From a virus: 30,691 nt of DNA. The stretch lies in the IMG/VR virus record IMGVR_UViG_3300033145_000390, positions 1 through 30,691 of that record. The stretch is one strand, 5' to 3'. Of the stretch, positions 1 through 6,364 are shown piece after piece; position 1 is the first letter of the stretch; every line of letters begins with the position of its first letter. A program made the translations under genes and the position numbers. The notes under the pieces were generated by a model. The model searched no databases and was not told where the DNA came from. It saw nothing but the letters and a program-made list of their open reading frames with translations.

Positions 1-158
1 GACATATTGTCGATTTTCTTTTCTGTAGATACTTTCTTCTTCGTAACTGCACGCCTTCTGGAGAAGTTACGGCGGTCCTTTCGGATGTTTGCTAGAATAG
101 CTTGTAAAGCATCGGTAGATAACTCCGAGGCGCTTTGTTTAAGAGTTGTTTTGTCCAC
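1..158 (-). CDS. Partial basic protein of unknown function, cut by the window edge
   Basis: A reading frame opens with GTG at 158 and runs without a stop to the left edge, giving 52 visible residues. The start overlaps the TAG stop of the upstream gene by one base (TAGTG), and a GGGAGAGG Shine-Dalgarno lies just before it, so translational coupling is likely. The visible part begins with VDKTTLKQSASELSTDAL and becomes strongly basic (KDRRNFSRRR, TKKKVSTEKK), which would suit nucleic-acid binding, but no family is recognised. It is the last gene visible in the leftward operon. Confidence 0.6.
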   Translation of the reverse strand, partial: MDKTTLKQSASELSTDALQAILANIRKDRRNFSRRRAVTKKKVSTEKKIDNM

Positions 159-370
159 TAGCCTCTCCCCATCTTCAAAAAGTTCATAAGTTTAATCTTG
201 CGGGTGTAGATTCCTGTAAGAAATGCGGGAGCATCTTTGTTAAGCGCTTCTACCAAGTCCTCTACAATAAACTCGAAAACTGCCTTTCTCATTCCGTGAG
301 GCAAGAAGCGATTTAATGTAAAGTATTGCTCCTCAGTTAGCTCAATGTTCGTGACGCGGTGTCGGCTCAT
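158..370 (-). CDS. Small phage protein of unknown function (70 aa)
   Basis: This is a 70-residue protein starting MSRHRVTNIELTEEQ, with an AAAGGAATAACCT leader before the ATG. The pattern of LTEEQ, LPHGMRK and a helical VFEFIVEDLVEALN segment suggests a small mostly helical fold with a basic tail (TRKIKLMNFLKMGRG). I recognise similar short proteins in phage replication regions only by general look, so no function is assigned. A copy of the dispersed TGACCAAATTTGGTCA palindrome lies 24 bases upstream of the start, and the gene is coupled to the next one through the TAGTG overlap. Confidence 0.75.
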   Translation of the reverse strand: MSRHRVTNIELTEEQYFTLNRFLPHGMRKAVFEFIVEDLVEALNKDAPAFLTGIYTRKIKLMNFLKMGRG

Positions 371-393
371 AGGTTATTCCTTTGTTTATACTT

Positions 394-409
394 TGACCAA
401 ATTTGGTCA
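394..409. promoter_or_regulatory. Dispersed palindrome, copy 1 (operator candidate)
   Basis: TGACCAAATTTGGTCA is a perfect 16-base palindrome. On the minus strand the flanks read CTA before it and AAG after it, extending the symmetry. It sits in the gap between the 39-aa gene and the 70-aa gene, in the leader of the latter. It is one of about ten copies in the window. Confidence 0.75.
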
Positions 410-433
410 TAGAATATGTTAATTGCCATCTTT

Positions 434-553
434 TTATTGTCTCTCAAATATTATGAACCTTCCAAACCATATAACCCAGATGCTTGCGTCGTCCCAGTTG
501 AGATATGGGAGGAAGGTGAAAAAGGTCTTGCCGTAAGCGGGGATTAGTTTCAT
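434..553 (-). CDS. Tiny aromatic-rich protein (39 aa)
   Basis: An ATG at 553 overlaps the TGA of the upstream gene in an ATGA junction, and the frame runs 39 codons to a TAA. The protein starts MKLIPAYGKTFFTFLPYLNW and continues with a hydrophobic, tryptophan-rich stretch (WVIWFGRFIIF), so it may associate with a membrane or pack as a small beta/helix unit. The upstream GAGGAATCAG supplies a Shine-Dalgarno. The coupling and the coding-like composition make it likely to be real; the function is unknown. Confidence 0.6.
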   Translation of the reverse strand: MKLIPAYGKTFFTFLPYLNWDDASIWVIWFGRFIIFERQ

Positions 554-789
554 TCTGATTCCTCCGCCAACTTGGTGAAATGAGAGATCCAGCAATCGGT
601 ACAAGTTTTGTCCTTTGAATAGTTACAGGTTTTGCAAATATTTAAACGTTTAGACACATTCATATCTATATACTTAGCCACCAGCTTGATAACCTTTTTC
701 TGTAGTGCAAGGTCGGCTTCCAGGGTTGCTATATAATCCTCATAGTCATCTCTGATACCTTTTAATAATGCTTCTTCTTCCTCATTCAT
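550..789 (-). CDS. Small protein with coiled coil and paired CxxC motifs
   Basis: A 79-residue protein. Residues 1-40 are acidic and helical (NEEEEALLKGIRDDYEDYI...), predicted as a coiled coil. Residues 52-66 carry C52-x2-C55 and C63-x2-C66, a spacing suitable for one zinc ion. A GAAAGGATTGAGAG leader precedes the ATG. Its stop is coupled to the 39-aa gene. The structure suggests a small DNA-, RNA- or protein-binding zinc module, but this is inference and no family is recognised. Confidence 0.8.
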   Translation of the reverse strand: MNEEEEALLKGIRDDYEDYIATLEADLALQKKVIKLVAKYIDMNVSKRLNICKTCNYSKDKTCTDCWISHFTKLAEESE

Positions 790-806
790 CTCTCAATCCT
801 TTCTAA

Positions 807-882
807 CAGGCAGGTGAGCCTTTTACTCCCGCCAAAGTTCGCAACTGCTTCGAGACATAGCTGACCATTAAGCCACTGCCTG
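807..882 (-). other. tRNA-like or structured element bounded by a 7-bp stem
   Basis: On the minus strand this 76-base intergenic segment starts CAGGCAG and ends CTGCCTG, a perfect 7-bp terminal stem. TG follows it, then a D-arm-like GCT-TAATGGTC-AGC. A possible GGGAG/CTCAC arm lies next to the 3' stem, but it lacks the TTCGA T-loop, and no clear anticodon stem forms. It may be a decayed tRNA, another structured RNA, or chance. No protein-coding gene occupies it. Confidence 0.25.
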
Positions 883-888
883 TCAGGC

Positions 889-1185
889 TTATTTACTTGC
901 ATCGTATATTATAATAGAAAGATATAAAATAATTATAAATAGCCCTAAAATTGTATACTTGTCAGGAATATATACTTTCTTAACTTCTTTAATAATTGGG
1001 GTTTTTGGCGTCCACTTTCCACTATTATTAAAATCAATTTGGTTAATTAAACAACCACAAGAAGGACATCTATCTGACGCCATATGATTCTCATTATAAG
1101 GTGGTTTCCCATCTTTACTTCTCCATGCACATAAAAGACTAACACATTCATATTCAAAATCTGGATATTCCTCCGTACCATTCAT
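889..1185 (-). CDS. Small Cys-rich protein with a C-terminal membrane helix
   Basis: A 98-residue protein beginning MNGTEEYPDFEYEC with an AAGGAGAATAGAAG ribosome binding site. Cysteines at 14, 19, 40, 43 and 45, including CPSCGC, look like a zinc-binding module with the second knuckle at 40-45. Residues about 79-94 (ILGLFIIILYLSIIIY) form one strong transmembrane segment, leaving only four residues at the C terminus. This gives a tail-anchored layout with the Cys-rich domain probably in the cytoplasm. Function unknown; this stretch is more AT-rich than its neighbours. Confidence 0.75.
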   Translation of the reverse strand: MNGTEEYPDFEYECVSLLCAWRSKDGKPPYNENHMASDRCPSCGCLINQIDFNNSGKWTPKTPIIKEVKKVYIPDKYTILGLFIIILYLSIIIYDASK

Positions 1186-1197
1186 CTTCTATTCTCC

Positions 1198-1344
1198 TTA
1201 TTTAGCATCTATATATGGAGCAATTATTTCAATTAATGCTCTCAATCGCCACCATGTTTTCGGATTAGCCCACTTTGGATTTTCATCCTCAAGTTCTCTT
1301 GCCCTCTTATTAACTAATTCTTTAAGTTTTTCTGGCTTCATCAT
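1198..1344 (-). CDS. Small hypothetical protein (48 aa)
   Basis: A short gene with two adjacent ATG codons (1344 and 1341) after an AAGGGGATAG sequence; spacing slightly favours the second. The product begins MMKPEKLKELVNKRAREL and contains a KTWWRLRALIEIIAPYIDA segment, so it is probably an all-helical peptide with a double tryptophan. It ends with TAA two bases before the AAGGAGAATAG site of the next gene (889-1185), consistent with an operon. No family is recognised. Confidence 0.6.
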   Translation of the reverse strand: MMKPEKLKELVNKRARELEDENPKWANPKTWWRLRALIEIIAPYIDAK

Positions 1345-1362
1345 CTATCCCCTTATTTACAA

Positions 1363-1431
1363 CGGGGCGAGCAGGATTCGAACCTATAGACGGTCTTGTG
1401 CTTTAACTGGTTACCCTTCCGCCATCGCCCC
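1363..1431 (-). tRNA. tRNA-like gene, shortened or degenerate; anticodon not assignable
   Basis: Read on the minus strand, GGGGCGA at the 5' end pairs perfectly with TCGCCCC at the 3' end (7-bp acceptor, G discriminator). A T-arm is present with GG-TTCGAAT-CC and two weaker outer pairs, and TG follows the acceptor as in normal tRNAs. The total is only 69 bases. The segment between D-arm and T-arm (GTTAAAGCACAAGACCG) does not form a five-base-pair anticodon stem with a seven-base loop, so an anticodon cannot be read. CCA is not encoded. It is either a non-canonical or decaying tRNA, or a tRNA mimic. Confidence 0.5.
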
Positions 1432-1437
1432 GCTGGG

Positions 1438-1533
1438 TTATAATGCTATTGCGTCTATAATAATAGCTTTCCCTGTTTCCATAAGCTCAGACTGTGTTTC
1501 ATCATAATAGAGGAGGCCGTTAAGCCTCCTCAA
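1438..1533 (-). CDS. Possible 31-aa peptide with TTG start
   Basis: In the frame of the upstream gene, just past its TAA, an open stretch reads LRRLNGLLYYDETQSEL and then METGKAIIIDAIAL before TAA. The residue pattern looks coding, but the only upstream start is TTG at 1533 and the Shine-Dalgarno (GGAG) is far away. The first codons lie inside the 8-bp hairpin at 1510-1531. It could instead be decayed coding sequence from a longer gene. Confidence 0.25.
   Translation of the reverse strand: MRRLNGLLYYDETQSELMETGKAIIIDAIAL
1510..1531. terminator. 8-bp hairpin after the 134-aa gene
   Basis: GAGGAGGC and GCCTCCTC form a perfect 8-bp stem around a six-base CGTTAA loop. It lies 11 bases past the stop of the gene at 1543-1947. 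The stem is GC-rich, but on the minus strand it is followed by TATTATG and not by a T-run. Termination is therefore uncertain, and it may instead stabilise or block the mRNA. Confidence 0.4.
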
Positions 1534-1542
1534 TGTTACAAC

Positions 1543-1947
1543 TTATGCTCCACCAACGAACTTCTTGATAGTATTTCTAATCACGCCATCTTCCCCTTCG
1601 TCTTCCCCAACTATCCCGCTTCCCAGTGCTCCTTTGATATCGGCTAGATCTACTCCCTGCGAGTAGTCTATACTAAAGGCCTGATAGAATAGTTTCCACC
1701 TTTTGCGTTTCTTTTTCGATGACTTCTCGTCATCGTCTTCTGATGGGATGCTCAGATAAACGCGAATATCGTCTGCGTTTGGGAACTCAGGTGTGTCAAT
1801 AATTAGGCAGATTGATTTATTACCTGCCTGACTTTCGTGGGGGTTTGCGTCTTTTACTAGCAATTCTACCTCAGTGTCTGCAGGTATTACTTCTAAATCA
1901 AGATCTTCGTCGAGATCCATATTTAGGAAAGTGCCTTCTTCGCTCAT
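1543..1947 (-). CDS. Acidic phage protein, possibly an ssDNA-binding partner (134 aa)
   Basis: A 134-residue protein with an AAAGGAACAGCAAC ribosome binding site. Residues 10-35 are very acidic (DLDEDLDLEVIPADTEVE), the middle has beta-strand character (SICLIIDTPEFPNADDIRVY), then an acid/base switch (EDDDEKSSKKKRKRWK) and a C-terminal tail IKKFVGG. The layout recalls DUF669-like proteins that phages encode next to recombination ATPases, which may bind single-stranded DNA. That assignment rests on neighbourhood (exonuclease and RecA-like ATPase upstream) and general pattern, not on a firm motif. Confidence 0.75.
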   Translation of the reverse strand: MSEEGTFLNMDLDEDLDLEVIPADTEVELLVKDANPHESQAGNKSICLIIDTPEFPNADDIRVYLSIPSEDDDEKSSKKKRKRWKLFYQAFSIDYSQGVDLADIKGALGSGIVGEDEGEDGVIRNTIKKFVGGA

Positions 1948-1968
1948 GTTGCTGTTCCTTTCTTTTTG

Positions 1969-2154
1969 TTAAATACAGTGATTACGAATTATCACGCAGC
2001 CACCTATTACTGTGAAGGTGTTTAATGTATCAGCTTCTTCAAATTCTACACCTTGGTTGACTGTATACTTCAGCGTGCCTTCCTTCACGCGCTTGCGGAA
2101 GACTTTAACAGTTCCGCTATAGAGCTCTATGCAGGTATACTTATGCATACTCAT
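1969..2154 (-). CDS. Small beta-rich hypothetical protein (61 aa)
   Basis: Starts at ATG 2154, overlapping the exonuclease stop in an ATGA junction, with AAAGGAGGTAAATCTGC upstream. The sequence alternates polar and hydrophobic residues (YTCIELYSGTVKVFRKRV, TFTVIGGCVIIRN), suggesting a small beta-barrel. No family is recognised. Translational coupling to the exonuclease suggests the two are made together. Confidence 0.7.
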   Translation of the reverse strand: MSMHKYTCIELYSGTVKVFRKRVKEGTLKYTVNQGVEFEEADTLNTFTVIGGCVIIRNHCI

Positions 2155-2720
2155 GCAGATTTACCTCCTTTCACTTTGTTATAGATAGATATGGTTAAGT
2201 CTACATCGTACATAGGATTGTGGAGTTCTTCCTTTTTCACTTCGCTGCCTAGCTTTTCGGCTACCGTGCCGAGTTTGAAGTTTTTCATCTTGGGTCTTTC
2301 TACCATGAGGTAATGAGCTGCTAGACTCATAACGTCTATTGGCGGCGACCAGAAGAAACTTCCAAGGTACTTGTCGTTGTGCTTTTTGAACCACGCATAT
2401 AAGAAGTTATAGTCAAAGTGGGCGTTATAAGCAAGAAAGAATGCCTTATCGAGTTTGTTGTAAGGGTCTATAGATGACTCTAGAGCATTCCTGAACGTGT
2501 TGTAGCCTATTTCGCTGGGCATCCATCTAGAGAGTTCTGGTATGGTTACGCCGTTTACTTCTAACGCTTTGCTTTCTATCTCGTCGTTTATGTGAGATTG
2601 GCAATCTACCTGCGTGACGGTCTCGCTTTCTCCATCAAACAGTTTCATGTAAGCCCTTATAACTCCGTTCTTAATAGGATCTAGGCCTGTTGTTTCTACA
2701 TCAACGAATGCTAGTTTCAT
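2151..2720 (-). CDS. DnaQ-like DEDDh 3'-5' exonuclease
   Basis: The 189-residue product is a DnaQ/RNase T-type exonuclease that would remove nucleotides from 3' DNA ends using two metal ions. Exo I is FVDVETTGLDP (D7, E9), Exo II is NAHFDYNFL (D103), and Exo III is HNPMYD with H167 and D172 in the HxxxxD spacing of the DEDDh class. The start at ATG 2720 is chosen because GGAGGAGAAG precedes it and the catalytic domain begins at once; a longer frame exists but lies inside the ATPase gene. It overlaps that gene by 20 bases. There is no polymerase domain, so it is a stand-alone proofreading or recombination nuclease. Confidence 0.9.
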   Translation of the reverse strand: MKLAFVDVETTGLDPIKNGVIRAYMKLFDGESETVTQVDCQSHINDEIESKALEVNGVTIPELSRWMPSEIGYNTFRNALESSIDPYNKLDKAFFLAYNAHFDYNFLYAWFKKHNDKYLGSFFWSPPIDVMSLAAHYLMVERPKMKNFKLGTVAEKLGSEVKKEELHNPMYDVDLTISIYNKVKGGKSA

Positions 2721-3540
2721 CTTCTCCTCCTGCAACGAGTTCTTTATCCTGCCACGATTTGCCTGCTCTTTTAAGTAAAGCTCTAATATCAGGTTTCTCG
2801 AACTTTTCAAACTTATCTCCCCCCATTCTAGTCTCAGCCTTGAATCTACCGTCAGACTTGGTTTGGAGTTGGTGGATACCAGCAGCATTTACACGCATTA
2901 TGTACTTCTCATCGAACACCAAAGGGATTTGATCAGCAATCTTGCCCCACATAAGCAAGCCCATCTCAATAGAGCCTGTAAGCTCGTCCTGTTTTGCATG
3001 GAGGTGTCCAGTCATAAGAGTATGACAAGGCAAGGTCATGATTTCCTTGCGAAGTATATTCCCTGCATGGAGCTGTTGCCAGAGGTAGTCGGATTGGTAA
3101 GGAGCCTGACCTGCGTGAGTTGCTACACCTTTGCCAAGACCAGCTCTCATAATATGGTGCATAAGGCAGACTACCCAATTAGTTAAGGAGTCCATACCAT
3201 AAGTTCCGATAGAGGCAAAGAAGTTCATTCTCTTAAGCTCTAACATTCTCTTTTCCCAACGGAGATACTCAGAAGGTCTTTTCCAGTCGTCAGATTCGAA
3301 CTTCTCGACTATAATAAGGCCCCTTTTTATTAGAGGCTGAAGAGCTGCAGTTGTAGTTCCACCCGAGTCGAACGAGTGAATTAAGACGGGAAAGGGACAG
3401 GATGAATATAGCTGCGTTTTGCCACTGCCGTAGTCTCCAAGAGCCAGTATATTTGCATAAATAGATGCTGTTTGGCTATAGATCTCGGAGATTTCAGCAA
3501 AGGTTTTCCTAATAAGTAAGACTTGTTCATCTTTGTTCAT
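2701..3540 (-). CDS. Sak4-like RecA-fold ATPase (recombination or annealing protein)
   Basis: A 279-residue P-loop ATPase of the phage AAA_24/Sak4-like type, expected to bind single-stranded DNA and promote annealing or recombination. The Walker A is GDYGSGKT at residues 35-42, after a short helical N terminus. The phrase LIHSFDSGG and the later GTYGMDSLT (Walker B-like strand followed by Ser/Thr) and CHTLMTGHLHAKQD (sensor-like) fit the family. The C terminus is charged and may contact a partner. ATG 3540 is preceded by AAAGGAGGC, which abuts a copy of the dispersed palindrome. It is followed by the exonuclease and an acidic protein, a typical phage recombination cassette. Confidence 0.85.
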   Translation of the reverse strand: MNKDEQVLLIRKTFAEISEIYSQTASIYANILALGDYGSGKTQLYSSCPFPVLIHSFDSGGTTTAALQPLIKRGLIIVEKFESDDWKRPSEYLRWEKRMLELKRMNFFASIGTYGMDSLTNWVVCLMHHIMRAGLGKGVATHAGQAPYQSDYLWQQLHAGNILRKEIMTLPCHTLMTGHLHAKQDELTGSIEMGLLMWGKIADQIPLVFDEKYIMRVNAAGIHQLQTKSDGRFKAETRMGGDKFEKFEKPDIRALLKRAGKSWQDKELVAGGEDETSIR

Positions 3541-3551
3541 TTTGCCTCCTT

Positions 3552-3567
3552 TGACCAAATTTGGTCA
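3552..3567. promoter_or_regulatory. Dispersed palindrome, copy 2, touching the ATPase ribosome binding site
   Basis: TGACCAAATTTGGTCA, perfect palindrome. On the minus strand it is followed directly by AAGGAGGC and the ATPase start, so the right arm merges with the Shine-Dalgarno. A protein bound here, or a hairpin in the mRNA, could affect expression of the ATPase and exonuclease. Confidence 0.8.
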
Positions 3568-3577
3568 TAGGTTATAT

Positions 3578-3724
3578 TCATGTTATGTCTTCGTGTAGTC
3601 TTTTTAGTACGTTGATTGTCCTTTCGTTAACTATTCCTGCTATATGCGAGCATGTCATATATACTAGTATTATGAATAGCTCTGCAGTTGCTAACCAGAA
3701 CAGGATTATTTCTAGCCTAGTCAT
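3578..3724 (-). CDS. Small single-pass membrane protein (48 aa)
   Basis: An ATG at 3724 overlaps the end of the radical-SAM-like gene by eight bases and is preceded by GGATGAAAG. The protein begins MTRLEIILFWLATAELFIIL, giving one membrane helix over residues 4-25, then a polar tail (SHIAGIVNERTINVLKRLHED). The overlap and the clean hydrophobic segment support a real gene. Function unknown; holin- or antiholin-like roles cannot be excluded, but its early-operon position argues against lysis. Confidence 0.6.
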   Translation of the reverse strand: MTRLEIILFWLATAELFIILVYMTCSHIAGIVNERTINVLKRLHEDIT

Positions 3725-4445
3725 CTTTCATCCTTTCCATCGTCGCGAAGTATTCTCGCAGACAATTCCCGCAATGTTTGCAAAGACTCGAGCCAAAAAG
3801 TCCTTCGGTTCCACAGGAGTATACAAGAGGATTAGCTCTGTACGAGAACATTATCTTTCTCCACTTATAGTGGCATATTGCCCAGTATACATTGAGAGTC
3901 CTCTTGCGAAGCTCATAGTTGTTTGCGTGCCCGTCTCGAATTGCTTGAGCCTGACGATACGCCATAAAGGTTAGAACTACAGGTACGCCTTGCTCGGTGT
4001 AGTACTTCACAGCTTTATCTGCGAGATCGAGATTCCAAGTATTTGTGCGGAATCTCACGAACATAAGAGTCTTCGGTATAGTAGTTAGAGTGTGAAAACT
4101 TAGATCCGTCATACCACCAGGGTTTGCTGTAAGTACAAACGGGCTTATAAAGCCATCAGTCCAAGTTGCGTGACAGGTGTTATAGAACTTTCGAGGGTAC
4201 TTCTCGGTTTTCTCAAGTACCATATCTATATCGTTGGTGCTATCGTTCCCGTCATTTACTCGAACAATTCTATCTCCGACTTCCTCAACAGAAGGCATAT
4301 TTGGAGTATTCTTATCAAGAGGTTCTAAATAAGATCTTCCGCCGTTGAAGAAGCACTCATCACAGTTGTTAGGGCAGGCACCTTTTTGCGGGATGCAGCA
4401 GATTATACCACTGCCTTTAGATTTGGGATTCTCGATGTAGGTCAC
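3717..4445 (-). CDS. Radical-SAM-like Fe-S protein of unknown function
   Basis: A 242-residue protein with C24-x3-C28-x2-C31 (ACPNNCDECFF), the spacing of the radical SAM 4Fe-4S motif, right after an N-terminal strand (SGIICCIPQKG). A glycine-rich NGGRSY follows, then strand-like blocks (LMFVRFRTNTWNL, VPVVLTFMAY) compatible with a partial TIM barrel. C211, C222, C225 and C228 form a second cysteine group near the C terminus that could hold another cluster. Start is GTG 4445 with AAGGAGGACAAA upstream, in a GTGA overlap. I recall similar proteins in environmental phages without a known substrate; it does not match the QueE length and motif. Activity is inferred, not proven. Confidence 0.7.
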   Translation of the reverse strand: MTYIENPKSKGSGIICCIPQKGACPNNCDECFFNGGRSYLEPLDKNTPNMPSVEEVGDRIVRVNDGNDSTNDIDMVLEKTEKYPRKFYNTCHATWTDGFISPFVLTANPGGMTDLSFHTLTTIPKTLMFVRFRTNTWNLDLADKAVKYYTEQGVPVVLTFMAYRQAQAIRDGHANNYELRKRTLNVYWAICHYKWRKIMFSYRANPLVYSCGTEGLFGSSLCKHCGNCLREYFATMERMKDD

Positions 4446-4672
4446 TTTGTCCTCCTTGTATGTCCGCAGCTACGGCACACCACTTTAACTCCGCCCATTC
4501 GCACGTAGTACCACACATGATACGTCCACCATCTATGTAGACGGACTATCCAGTGGAGTGGAATAGGATAGAATACAGCTCTATCTGAGTGCATTTCTAT
4601 GTGCGACATTCCGTACCACCAAGATGGTAACATTCTGCCCTGCTCGATCTCGATTCTGCGTATTAGCTTCAC
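4442..4672 (-). CDS. Small Trp-rich protein with a C-terminal zinc knuckle
   Basis: GTG 4672 with AAGGAGGTGGAATT upstream is the best start; a longer frame lies inside the nuclease gene. The 76-residue product has a tryptophan-rich middle (SWWYGMSHIEM, LHRWWTYHVWYYVR) and ends VVCRSCGHTRRTK, a single CxxC. It overlaps the nuclease gene by four bases and the radical-SAM-like gene in GTGA. The position between two probable Fe-S proteins suggests a shared pathway, but the CxxC alone does not define a function. Confidence 0.7.
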   Translation of the reverse strand: MKLIRRIEIEQGRMLPSWWYGMSHIEMHSDRAVFYPIPLHWIVRLHRWWTYHVWYYVRMGGVKVVCRSCGHTRRTK

Positions 4673-5640
4673 AATTCCACCACCTTCTTTGCAGTTTCTT
4701 GTTTCTCCCGAGGATCCCAGTGATCTTCTATAAACCCAACAGGAGGCTCCTCGCACTTTCTAATAGGATTAAGCCAAGCGGCACAATAATCTCGGTATTT
4801 GCACCCAAAGTAATGACTGCAACTCTCGGTGTTTTTCGGGAAGGCATACATAATCTCTGAGTCTTCCTGGGTATGAGACAATAGCTCGAAGTCCTTATCT
4901 AACCGGTCATACCAGTAGTTAACAGTTGCCAGCCAGTCTATCATCTGCAACAGAGTTTTGCGTATGGGAACTCGATGGAACTCAGTATCCTTTGCACCAG
5001 CATAAGGAGTTCCATCTTTCTTCATCTTTGGAGGATTATGAATGAAGAGGCCATTCACTACCATACCAAAGATGTCTTCTGGTTTCTCATACATACAGTA
5101 TAAGACATGAGTATAACAGCCCATCTGAATCTTCTGCGCCCACTGGTTAGCCCACTGAGGCGAAAAGCGAGAGCCTGTCTTATGATCGAGAGAGAATATG
5201 CCTCGATGGTCGGCAATTATAGAGTCCATCTTGAAATAGATCTTGCGTGTTTCGTCTATAAGGACGCTACCCGCAACTTCCGTGTGTACAACGTCGAAGT
5301 CTTTATCGAGAATTGCATATTGCTGAGCGTATTGTGGAAGCGCACGCATTACATTGGCAGGAGTCTTCGGCGCATATATCGCGTCCATTTCGGGCGAGAA
5401 GAAGTCTCGGTAGTACTTTTCGAATAGAATATAAGCTTCGGTAAGACTCTCAGCGCTAAAGCCGTTTAGTAAGATATGCTCCATTGCGAGATGTAAGGCG
5501 GAGCCAAATTCGAGATGGATGTTTGGTTCATCTAATCGCCAGCCAAGAACATACTCGTAGAAGTATGCTCTAGCACAGACCATATAGGCCTGGAGCTTTG
5601 TAGGATCTTGGACTTGCCAAGTAGGTTGTTCTTTAATCAT
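4669..5640 (-). CDS. PD-(D/E)XK nuclease, RecB/Cas4-like with Fe-S cysteines
   Basis: A 323-residue exonuclease-type protein of the RecB/AddB/Cas4 superfamily. Residues 42-55 contain the GSALH helix (H50), E121 lies in HTEVAG, D139 in FKMDSII and D152-x-K154 in SLDHKTG; together they form the catalytic metal site. C22 near the N terminus and C274, C280, C286 (CSHYFGCKYRDYC) match the four-cysteine pattern that holds a 4Fe-4S staple in Cas4 and AddB. It probably processes DNA ends for replication or recombination with the Sak4-like ATPase. Start ATG 5640 follows AAGGAAAAGCAAG and overlaps the upstream gene by eight bases. Confidence 0.9.
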   Translation of the reverse strand: MIKEQPTWQVQDPTKLQAYMVCARAYFYEYVLGWRLDEPNIHLEFGSALHLAMEHILLNGFSAESLTEAYILFEKYYRDFFSPEMDAIYAPKTPANVMRALPQYAQQYAILDKDFDVVHTEVAGSVLIDETRKIYFKMDSIIADHRGIFSLDHKTGSRFSPQWANQWAQKIQMGCYTHVLYCMYEKPEDIFGMVVNGLFIHNPPKMKKDGTPYAGAKDTEFHRVPIRKTLLQMIDWLATVNYWYDRLDKDFELLSHTQEDSEIMYAFPKNTESCSHYFGCKYRDYCAAWLNPIRKCEEPPVGFIEDHWDPREKQETAKKVVEL

Positions 5641-5872
5641 CTTGCTTTTCCTTACGTTTTACTACATTATCTATAGGCTGTTTACAGACAGCGCCACGTG
5701 TATACTCATTGCCAGCGTTGTCTACGCTGTACATTAGGTACTTAGTGTTTTCAAATATTGCGAAGAGTCTTACTTCTCCATCAGAGGCGAAATTTAGCTT
5801 CCAATGTATTTCTATGGTGTAATTGGGCTGGCTAACTTCAATGTTGGCGGATAAGTGCTTAATCTTGCTCAT
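5633..5872 (-). CDS. Hypothetical beta-rich protein (79 aa)
   Basis: Begins MSKIKHLSANIEVS with GGAGAAAGAAG upstream, overlapping the preceding gene by 14 bases and the nuclease by eight. Alternating hydrophobic strands (YTIEIHWKLNF, EVRLFAIFENTKYLMYSV) and a charged C terminus (VVKRKEKQDD) suggest a small beta-sandwich. No motif is recognised. Its close coupling to the nuclease makes a joint role plausible. Confidence 0.7.
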   Translation of the reverse strand: MSKIKHLSANIEVSQPNYTIEIHWKLNFASDGEVRLFAIFENTKYLMYSVDNAGNEYTRGAVCKQPIDNVVKRKEKQDD

Positions 5873-6188
5873 CTTCTTTCTCCTTGTGAAATATTAGCTT
5901 TCTCGAAACATAAACATCTACTGCTGCATCTTCTATCCTCCATATTAAAAGGTTTAGTCTTCCATGCTTGACAGCAAATACGCTGCACGCAATCGCGTTC
6001 ATGATAGAAGGCCCGGACTGTAAGATGTAGTCAGTCGGCTCAGAGTCTTTAAGGAATTTCGTGAATGTTCTATACATATCATTCGTGCGATATTTGTCTA
6101 TCATATTGCGAGACATATATACGAGCTCGCCGAACTTCTTTGCAGAATCGAAGTTGTGACCTGAGTCATTTACGATAAAGACTTTCAC
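5859..6188 (-). CDS. Conserved-looking phage protein of unknown function (109 aa)
   Basis: Starts VKVFIVNDSGHNFDSAKKFG. Two GTG codons are adjacent (6191 and 6188); 6188 has the better spacing from GGGAG and forms a GTGA overlap with the upstream stop. The pattern, an N-terminal strand with NDSGH, then a helix, then DYILQSGPSIMNAIACSVFAVKHGRLNLLIW, looks like a Rossmann-type alpha/beta unit. I have the impression that similar proteins occur beside phage replication genes, without known activity. Confidence 0.75.
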   Translation of the reverse strand: MKVFIVNDSGHNFDSAKKFGELVYMSRNMIDKYRTNDMYRTFTKFLKDSEPTDYILQSGPSIMNAIACSVFAVKHGRLNLLIWRIEDAAVDVYVSRKLIFHKEKEDEQD

Positions 6189-6361
6189 CACCTATCTCCC
6201 ATTACGAAGATTACATGGTCTATTAAGCGGCGAGCATCGGTTAAGTCACAGCGGATGTCTAAGGTCATCTCGCCGTCTAATATATGCTCTAATCGTGCGG
6301 AGGCTTCTATCAAGAGCACTCCGTAGTGTTTAGTTGGTACTGGATGGGTAGTCTCAGGCAT
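6185..6361 (-). CDS. Small hypothetical protein (58 aa)
   Basis: An ATG at 6361 follows AAAAGGAGCTTAAAAG, and 58 codons run to a TGA that overlaps the next GTG start. The product begins MPETTHPVPTKHYGVLLIEA and continues with a helix rich in charged residues (SARLEHILDGEMTLDIRCDL) and LIDHVIFVMGDRW. It is probably a small alpha/beta protein. The strong ribosome binding site and coupling support it. No family is recognised. Confidence 0.65.
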   Translation of the reverse strand: MPETTHPVPTKHYGVLLIEASARLEHILDGEMTLDIRCDLTDARRLIDHVIFVMGDRW

Positions 6362-6364
6362 CTT

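Noticed and set aside
7-189. 60-aa plus-strand frame at the left edge
   Set aside because: Antisense to the coupled minus-strand genes at 1-158 and 158-370.
3561-3974. 137-aa plus-strand frame opposite the radical-SAM-like gene
   Set aside because: It runs antisense to two well-supported coupled genes and has no good start site.
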